Below, in pieces: positions 19,601 to 23,013 of a stretch of DNA of 23,013 nt (position 1 is the stretch's first letter; each line of letters opens with the position of its first letter). Below the pieces are notes generated by a model. The model worked only from the letters and a program-made list of their open reading frames with translations, had not been told where the DNA came from and searched no databases. The position numbers were made by a program, and so were the translations under genes. The stretch lies in IMG/VR virus record IMGVR_UViG_3300018421_000234, positions 1 through 23,013 of that record; one strand, given 5' to 3'. The DNA is from a virus.

Positions 19601-20067
19601 ACCTTGAAAGATTGAGTTTGACTACTACTGTAAATAGAGTAGCAAACTTTGACGGTGCTGTGGAAAATGAATATTTCCTTGCAGATGATGGTCAGTATAC
19701 AGATTTAGGAAGTAGTTCAATTCAGGACTTCAACCCAGCAAACTATATTACTAAACTGATTACTCTTGAAAACGTTAGTACTTCTCTAAAAGTACAATTT
19801 GCTGCACAAAGAAGACCAGAAACTGATTTTGATGTATACGTCAAATTCCTTACTGGAGATGAAGATGAAGAAAATATTGCTTGGACTGAATTAAATACAG
19901 CAACTTATGATAATACAAAAACAAACAATGGTGAATTTATTGACTATAGTTACTTCGCTCCTAACGGTGTTTCATTTAATAAATACCGTGTGAAGATCCG
20001 TATGAGATCTAGCAACCAAGCAATTGTTCCAATTATTAAAGATTTAAGATGCATAGCACTGGCTTAA
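13630..20067 (+). CDS. DUF4815-type giant tail/baseplate protein with Trp-rich segment
   Basis: This 2145-residue protein occupies the place of T4 genes 9 and 10. Its N terminus matches the DUF4815 style of phage structural proteins (FHKVLFRPGYPLQARELTTMQ and NQIEKFGSSIYKEGAMVIPG, residues 22-62). Further conserved blocks are TLDDGQRDQVFEYSYLV (about 741-757), KRYTMKDIGKLEARLNNIEYYT (1023-1044), SIRWLRSRNITIRASGVKPN (about 1281-1300), TWRDPLAQSF (1523-1532) with a following beta domain, and a His-rich loop at 1714-1721. Residues 1205-1247 hold 20 tryptophans in 43 positions. A Gly-Tyr-type repeat lies at about 868-917. No signal peptide or enzyme motif is visible. It is probably a large peripheral baseplate or fibre-attachment component. 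The exact function is unknown, and I see no reliable match to gp9 or gp10. Confidence 0.85.
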   Translation: MPQSTNLNTPPYFEDFDPNKNFHKVLFRPGYPLQARELTTMQSIMQNQIEKFGSSIYKEGAMVIPGHIMYDLEYTSVLIETEYFGIESNALVDYIVGQVIVGNTSGVRAEVVKALTSEQSEKGYTTIYIKYLSASDANAESSFADDEILITENTFSIGNTVIQENTDFAKCISSGATYRGSAAKITKGVYYTKGFFVDVPDQEIVLDQFGVTPSYKIGLQILEEIVTPEDDQSLNDPSQGYSNYAAPGAHRFKLSAILSKKALDDNSVTDFIELLRIENGLLRDITVDSEKAQLAKTLEETLARRTADESGDYEVKRFSYAKNECLDNGVNNGIYKVNTVTAYDNTVSDDIFEISVGPGKAYVSGFEVEKRGNNYVDIFKPRTSEARNNFFIRTDARGVEFRVDNTSGTQHVSYSFVNNSINNPVPLLDTNSLVVGYGLLRSYEEVGTDIVLRINNIKFVQDEFTIEGNVDKVRLGGTIDYRNNTSSGGSVRTISSIEGSPIPHLFPAFSPQVVMKSVSDEIVQRSTGKITGQTTANSNVISVARQFTSTNGSDYTIRIADDADSTTRTISNVTIAGGVATFTFSGTAPTSAKNYLIIGPETISEPKIKLISHEKMRVLKLSDITNKYKVNNYKLNLGVTRVSKVHAVYNAATGNFTDIVPKVTLTNAATVLQPNEIFVGKSSGAKGRVISQSGTAVYFVYETSINFVANEEIYGYAAGSTGSIATVENNGAPNIKKRYTLDDGQRDQVFEYSYLVKASRESVISGDIYVVFDYFKDQNDDGIFSSINSYYDSELKDIPVYRRNGSNYYLSEFIDWRINKQELFNSSTSGQVGNPFILDDAKIRSFAGEILGLTITDNTTDQPDNTYVGVAITGGSGTGATADVVVSGGVVTSVSNITGGLNFQEGQTVGLSGHAGTILTVTRITYNNELSAYSGTVSNEYTASSDYLFPTESTIADVEYYLPRIDKVYISSSGTFVVKQGTPAPQPTAPEDSIVNAMPFLQISMPAYVRDLNDITISRFENKRYTMKDIGKLEARLNNIEYYTALSLLENDTANQFIDDGTGSNRLKNGFMVDNFKTHDSGDVFHPNYKCSIDTGEGNLRPQHYTKNVSLKRKDVNNRFVKGSYVMLDYDHKVFVDQPFAAVIENVNPFQVISWEGVLDIFPASDDWFDEERVPEAVTEVEGDYLATIEAEGADPNTGIAPTEWGAWETQWSGTHWGHWHGRWWWGHWWHWGWWGWNWWWWGGWPWRTTVTHQTRTGVATTVNARYDREVQEDKTIETKSIRWLRSRNITIRASGVKPNIRMYPFFGDREVETLCTPKIVRITMESGSVAFQVGELVTTMRSLERQSVGDIRDTKFLATLLAPDSATLASSGANYAFAQTGTSYTVTSDYLNLDLESMQQLNGSEFGGYLIDGDVIVGLQSGAQATVSSTALITDQQGQCRYSFYIPNPNTDANPRWPTGEQTMLFTGDPENTKIPGITDSSAEGIYSAIGTINVKQLQVNLVRNADVVRDQVTDTRTLTRTWRDPLAQSFLVNEPDGVFITKLDLYFQTKDKRLPITLQIRNMVNGVPGLESYGSIDVNPDQINISDDASVPTTFEFENPIYLKDEDEYCFVLLTSSLEYRVWLSEMGQNDLSGNKITKQPYLGVLFKSQNGTTWTTSDLQDFKFTLYRASFKTNENAVVTFVNDNSGNLQYNKLRRDPIELNVNNGRIKVHHVNHGHHDNSSYVTIKGVSSEKYLKLADNWSGTPGTTLTVSGDRDPFANISLINGNAPSSTNKSFIRIGDCVYTYQVANVSTLTNGTFTILTDELVSGTIPSDGYKNTQANWEVELYLIDGVPLTLINKTHTELEWITFDSYQINLSNIVRTSGENQTVGGDNVFASQNIIYSQVKPTITISELPETSITAELRGASGTSLDTSRFSDPASTETPGQASYVVDSEFRGITLNQNNEFNDPKIIASAVNEDKQMFGTPSCEIRLTLTSARDNLSPVVNLERLSLTTTVNRVANFDGAVENEYFLADDGQYTDLGSSSIQDFNPANYITKLITLENVSTSLKVQFAAQRRPETDFDVYVKFLTGDEDEENIAWTELNTATYDNTKTNNGEFIDYSYFAPNGVSFNKYRVKIRMRSSNQAIVPIIKDLRCIALA
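17242..17370 (+). other. Trp/His/Gly-rich low-complexity segment
   Basis: Residues 1205-1247 of the DUF4815-type protein contain 20 Trp, 9 Gly and 5 His in 43 positions, including WWW at 1224-1226 and WWWW at 1239-1242. Because Trp has the single codon TGG, the DNA here is G-rich, with four GGGG runs at 17306, 17324, 17333 and 17354. The frame is correct on both sides: conserved blocks continue before and after it. Confidence 0.95.
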
Positions 20068-20288
20068 TTCCTGTTGAGGGTCACGGCGATCTGGGTCGTG
20101 ACCCATATTCAAACGCTATTGTAAATACAAACAAAAGTGAATTTGAGCAATACGTTGCAGAAAGGAATAAAAGATTAGAACAAAAGAATAAAATTGAAAA
20201 TACTGCTGAGGAACTCAAGGAAGTAAAACAAGAGATTGCAGAAATCAAGGATTTACTACTTAAATTAGCTAGTAGTATAAATACTTGA
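20049..20288 (+). CDS. Small coiled-coil virion-associated protein
   Basis: The product has 79 residues and overlaps the end of the DUF4815-type gene by 19 bases in another frame, so it is probably translated by coupling or re-initiation. The N-terminal part has the pattern GDLGRDPYSNAIVNTNKSEF, then YVAERNKR. This resembles small cyanophage structural proteins as I remember them, which carry RD..S.AIVNT followed by a YxxYxxxR stretch. From about residue 43 to 75 the protein is a charged heptad helix (IENTAEELKEVKQEIAEIKDLLLKL), a likely coiled coil. A connector, chaperone or fibre-attachment role is inference. A strong hairpin (20078-20104) lies in its first codons, and a late promoter octamer overlaps its stop. 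Confidence 0.8.
   Translation: MHSTGLIPVEGHGDLGRDPYSNAIVNTNKSEFEQYVAERNKRLEQKNKIENTAEELKEVKQEIAEIKDLLLKLASSINT
20078..20104 (+). other. Strong RNA hairpin after the DUF4815-type gene
   Basis: GGGTCACGGC (20078-20087) and GTCGTGACCC (20095-20104) form a ten-base-pair stem with one G-U pair and a seven-base loop. It begins ten bases after the stop codon of the 2145-residue gene and lies inside the early codons of the next gene. There is no T-run after it, so it is not a typical intrinsic terminator. An RNA-processing, stability or translation-coupling role is possible. Confidence 0.65.
20276..20283 (+). promoter_or_regulatory. T4-type late promoter TATAAATA before the fibre cassette
   Basis: An exact TATAAATA overlaps the last codons of the coiled-coil gene and ends 23 bases before the ATG at 20307. 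The octamer and spacing match the site before gp8, which supports both as real late promoters. It would start a transcript for the three fibre-type genes downstream. Confidence 0.72.
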
Positions 20289-20306
20289 TGAAGTAGGAAC
20301 ACAGTA

Positions 20307-20645
20307 ATGTTATCTGCGGTAACCAATCTTGTTGTATATCAAGGTGCTGATTTTGAGACCAATTTCTTTGTAACCAAAGACAATGGTTCTAGTTTTGACC
20401 TTACTGGATACACAGGAGCATCAAAAATTAAAAAACATTATGAAAGCAGCACCTCGACTGATATTTCGGTCGAGATAACACCTCCTGCGTTTGTAGGGGC
20501 GGTTAAGTTGTCTTTATCTAATGCTGTTACTTCAGCAATGACTCCTGGCAAATATGTTTATGATGTGGTTCTTACAGCTCCAGATGGAATTAAATCCAGA
20601 GTTCTGGAAGGTGTATTAACAGTAGTAGAAGGAGTAACTATCTAA
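20307..20645 (+). CDS. Small Ig-like tail/fibre structural protein
   Basis: The product has 112 residues and an all-beta pattern: LVVYQGADFETNFFV at 8-22, then FDLTGYTGASKIKKHY at 30-45, AVKLSLSNAVTSAM at about 65-78, and PGKYVYDVVLTAPDG at 80-94. The YQGADFE..F / LTGYT / GKYVYDV pattern is common in small phage baseplate and fibre-associated proteins with an immunoglobulin-like or BppU-N-like fold. The assignment is by pattern only. A TAGGA lies eight bases before the ATG, and a late promoter lies just upstream. The next gene starts one base after the stop. It is probably a connector or accessory of the fibre encoded downstream. Confidence 0.75.
   Translation: MLSAVTNLVVYQGADFETNFFVTKDNGSSFDLTGYTGASKIKKHYESSTSTDISVEITPPAFVGAVKLSLSNAVTSAMTPGKYVYDVVLTAPDGIKSRVLEGVLTVVEGVTI
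20453..20474 (+). other. Nine-base-pair hairpin inside the Ig-like protein gene
   Basis: The arms CTCGACTGA and TCGGTCGAG form nine pairs, one of them G-U, around the four-base loop TATT. It is intragenic and not followed by a T-run. Its GC content stands out from the surroundings. Confidence 0.5.
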
Positions 20646-20646
20646 A

Positions 20647-20856
20647 ATGGCTAGAATTAGATTTGGGGATCAATCTTTCCCTCAAGTTTCTAGAGTTGCC
20701 GTTGGAGGTGCTGCGACGATTCAAAACCTCGCAGATGTTGACACAGATACATTTGGTTTAGGTGATGGATATTTAATGGTATATAATTCGACAACTCAAA
20801 AGTTCCAAACCACAAATGTATTAAATAACGTAACAGTTAACGGAGGTTCGTTCTGA
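20647..20856 (+). CDS. Small fibre-associated structural protein, 69 residues
   Basis: The product has 69 residues. It starts MARIRFGDQSFPQVSRVAVGG and contains NLADVDTDTFGLGDGYLMVYNSTTQKFQT at about 27-55. The NLADVD...DGY.LVY....KF pattern recurs in phage tail fibre and needle-like proteins as a short beta unit. AAGGAG lies 12 bases before the ATG. The stop codon overlaps the start of the large fibre gene by one base (TGATG), which argues that the two products are made together and may interact. A free-standing fibre tip, collar or connector are all possible, and none can be chosen from sequence alone. Confidence 0.78.
   Translation: MARIRFGDQSFPQVSRVAVGGAATIQNLADVDTDTFGLGDGYLMVYNSTTQKFQTTNVLNNVTVNGGSF
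20842..20846 (+). promoter_or_regulatory. Ribosome binding site GGAGG of the tail fibre gene
   Basis: GGAGG lies nine bases before the ATG at 20856, inside the last codons of the 69-residue gene. It supports that ATG as the fibre start and suggests stronger initiation than for gp8 or the giant genes, which have no clear site. Confidence 0.6.
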
Positions 20857-23013
20857 TGGCATCAACCATCCTTATCAAAAGAAGTACAGGTACTACAGTA
20901 CCTGCTTCACTGGAATTCGGTGAACTTGCAGTAACAGTTGGTGCTGGTACTCAGGTTAACCGTGGAGACAGAGTTTTTATTGGTGACAATAATACCACAG
21001 TTCAAGTAATTGGTGGTAAGTATTTCACTGATATGTTGGATCATGTACATGGTACATTGACCGCAGATTCAGCACTTATTGTAGATAACAATTCTAAAGT
21101 AGATCGTTTCAGAGTAGACGATATTAATTTAGATGCAAACGTTATCGAAACAGATACTACCGATACCGATCTGATCTTTAGAGCAAACGGTACTGGTAAA
21201 CTGGTAATCGAAGACAGTCAAGAACTGGAATTTGGTACTACTGGAGATATTGAGTTTAGATTTGACGAAGTAGCAAATGTTCTTCGTTTAGATCGTGTAG
21301 GAACAAATACTCCAGAATTTCGTCTTGATGATGATCTTAGATTGCAGTTTGGTACTGACGGAGACACTGGTATCCGTTATGATGAAGCAACTAGTGACAA
21401 AATTAGAGTAGAAGGTGCAGATTGGCAGTTTGATAACGGTGTTGCTGTTAAATTTGCTGATACTACAGTATCATCTAGCGTTTCAACTGGCGCTGTGGTT
21501 ATCGATGGTGGTCTTGGTGTTGCAGGCACTGCATGGATTGATAACCTGAAAGTTGACGACGACGTAACTTTAGGTACTGCTAATACTGATACATTAACCA
21601 TTAATTCAACCACAACTTTTAATGCTGCGGTTACTTTTAATGGAACTCAGAATATTACTGGTACTGTAAACCAAACTGGTCAATTAAACCTTGACAATAT
21701 TCGTTTAGATGGTAATACCATTTCGACGAATGCTGGAAGTCAACTGATTCTTGACCCAGATCCTAGAAATGGAGATGCTGCTGGTGATCTGATTATTCGT
21801 GGTAATCTGCAAGTTGCTGGTACTACCACAACAGTGAACTCGACCCAAATGACGGTCAATGATCCTGTATTTAATCTTGGTGATAACGTAACAGAAAAGT
21901 CACTTAAGAGTGAAGCAGTCGCAGGGTCAACCTCACTTTCTGTTGATAATCCATCTGGAGTAGTTATTGGATCAACAGTTTCGGGAGCAAATGTTGGAAC
22001 TGGTGGTAGAACTATCACTTCTATTTCAGTAACATTTAGCACCGCATCTGGATTTGCTTCTGCGCCTTCAGTTGGTACTGCAATTTATACTTATGATGGT
22101 GCAAATTATGAGCGTATTGGTACATTTATTTCTCAATCTGGAACAACTGTTGCAGTTCAAGTTGACGCTAATGTATCTCTGAGAGAATCTGAGTACTATA
22201 ATGATTTTCAACTTACTGATGGTAATACAGGAACTCCTCAATCTGTAGAGATTGATCCTGCAATTGCAACAACTACTGTATTTGTTAATACTCTTCTGGG
22301 TCTTAATACTGGTATTTCTGGAACCATCGCTGCAGGTGATGCGGTATCAATCACTCAGGGTAGTGATGATGGTATGGATCGTGGTATTTCTTATACCTAT
22401 ATTAACGGTTCTACTACTAAGATTGGTTTCTTTGGTTATGATAGAACTGGTGCTGCCAACGGAACTGGTGCCTTTACTTTTATTGAGGATGCAGTTAATA
22501 CTAACAACATCTTTACTCACCAAGTAGGTGTTCTTGGTGATGTTCAAATTGAAAAAGATGATTTAAATAATAATAGTGGAACTACCCTCCCATCACAGGC
22601 AAATACAACATATACTGCTATTCCCGCTAGCGGCGGTAGTGGATCTGGTGCTGCCATTACATTAGTTAGAGATGCCAATGGTGCTCCTGTTAATGCATTT
22701 GTTGCAACTGCTGGTAGTTACTACCAAGAAGGTGATTTACTTACCATTCCTGGTGCTAATATTGGTGGAAACACTCCTGCAGATAACGTACAGATTCGTG
22801 TTCTTTCAGTATCCTCAAACCGAGGTACTGTAGTTGTTGGTAAACTTGAATTAGATGTCGATCTTCAAGTCGCTTATGGCGGTACTGGAAGATCCGAATT
22901 CAACTACAATGGCATCCTTTACGGAAATGGCACTGGTGAACTTTTAGAAACCGCTGGTGCAAACATGGCAAACCCAGGAGTTGGTCCTGACGTTGCCACA
23001 TCATTCCAGATCC
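20856..23013 (+). CDS. Large tail fibre-like protein, 3' end outside window (partial)
   Basis: The frame stays open from the ATG at 20856 to the right edge, giving 719 residues with no stop. The N terminus (MASTILIKRSTGTTVPASLEFGELAV, then GDRVFIGDN) is typical of phage fibres that begin with a GELA motif. Residues about 85-240 hold repeated short beta units (LIFRANGTGKLVIED, FRFDEVANVLRLD, IRYDEATSDKIRVEG). GNLQVAGTTTTVNST at 316-330, followed by NDPVFNLGDN, is a common unit in cyanophage fibres. A Gly-rich repeat of the GY type lies near 590-640 (ASGGSGSGAAITLV, AGSYYQEGDLLTI). YGGTGRSEFNYNGILYGNGTGEL at 674-696 is another widespread fibre repeat. It probably contacts the host surface. The C-terminal receptor-binding part is outside the window. 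Confidence 0.85.
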   Translation, partial: MASTILIKRSTGTTVPASLEFGELAVTVGAGTQVNRGDRVFIGDNNTTVQVIGGKYFTDMLDHVHGTLTADSALIVDNNSKVDRFRVDDINLDANVIETDTTDTDLIFRANGTGKLVIEDSQELEFGTTGDIEFRFDEVANVLRLDRVGTNTPEFRLDDDLRLQFGTDGDTGIRYDEATSDKIRVEGADWQFDNGVAVKFADTTVSSSVSTGAVVIDGGLGVAGTAWIDNLKVDDDVTLGTANTDTLTINSTTTFNAAVTFNGTQNITGTVNQTGQLNLDNIRLDGNTISTNAGSQLILDPDPRNGDAAGDLIIRGNLQVAGTTTTVNSTQMTVNDPVFNLGDNVTEKSLKSEAVAGSTSLSVDNPSGVVIGSTVSGANVGTGGRTITSISVTFSTASGFASAPSVGTAIYTYDGANYERIGTFISQSGTTVAVQVDANVSLRESEYYNDFQLTDGNTGTPQSVEIDPAIATTTVFVNTLLGLNTGISGTIAAGDAVSITQGSDDGMDRGISYTYINGSTTKIGFFGYDRTGAANGTGAFTFIEDAVNTNNIFTHQVGVLGDVQIEKDDLNNNSGTTLPSQANTTYTAIPASGGSGSGAAITLVRDANGAPVNAFVATAGSYYQEGDLLTIPGANIGGNTPADNVQIRVLSVSSNRGTVVVGKLELDVDLQVAYGGTGRSEFNYNGILYGNGTGELLETAGANMANPGVGPDVATSFQI

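Noticed and set aside
20078-20104. Hairpin read as a classic intrinsic terminator
   Set aside because: The stem is strong but is followed by ATATTCAAACG rather than a T-run, and it lies within the next coding region.
20856-23013. Diversity-generating retroelement target in the tail fibre
   Set aside because: No reverse transcriptase or template repeat is visible in the window, and the fibre C terminus, where a variable repeat would sit, is outside it.

Overview
The window reads as one densely packed, all-plus-strand stretch of virion genes from a T4-like contractile-tailed phage (myovirus). It is AT-rich with A/T-ending codons. The gene content suggests a marine phage of the cyanophage type (Synechococcus/Prochlorococcus host), although a related marine T4-like phage on another host cannot be excluded. 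The evidence is the T4 gene order 25-6-7-8, very clear gp25, gp6 and gp8 sequences, a DUF4815-type tail protein, a YHYH-type domain in a giant tail protein, and two copies of the T4 late-promoter octamer TATAAATA. No tRNA, integrase, transposon, CRISPR or host metabolism gene is visible.

Layout. 1-657: the end of an unrecognised ORF that enters from the left, then a small 66-residue orphan with a strong GGAGG ribosome site. 683-2922: baseplate wedge genes gp25 and gp6, translationally coupled (TAATG). 2925-12176: a 3083-residue protein at the gp7 position. It carries two T4 gp7-like blocks separated by about 1,700 residues of inserted beta-repeat and YHYH-domain sequence, followed by about 1,100 residues of fibre-like repeats. 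12180-13628: a late promoter and an enlarged gp8. 13630-20067: a 2145-residue DUF4815-type protein containing an extreme Trp/His/Gly-rich segment. 20049-20288: a small coiled-coil protein. 20276-23013: a second late promoter followed by a tail-fibre cassette of a 112-residue Ig-like protein, a 69-residue fibre-associated protein and a large tail fibre that runs off the right edge.

How the genes work together. gp25, gp6, the giant gp7-like protein and gp8 should build the baseplate wedge. The DUF4815 protein and the fibre cassette probably build peripheral baseplate and host-contact structures, with the small proteins as connectors. All genes lie head to tail with overlaps or gaps of a few bases, apart from 59 bases before the 66-residue gene, 25 before gp25 and 33 before gp8. 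They are probably transcribed late. No stretch over 300 bases lacks a gene.

I see no defence system or other free-standing novel system. The unusual content is architectural: a gp7 split by a huge insertion, one glycine-tyrosine beta-repeat spread over four virion proteins, a segment with 20 tryptophans in 43 residues, and strong RNA hairpins inside the small genes.
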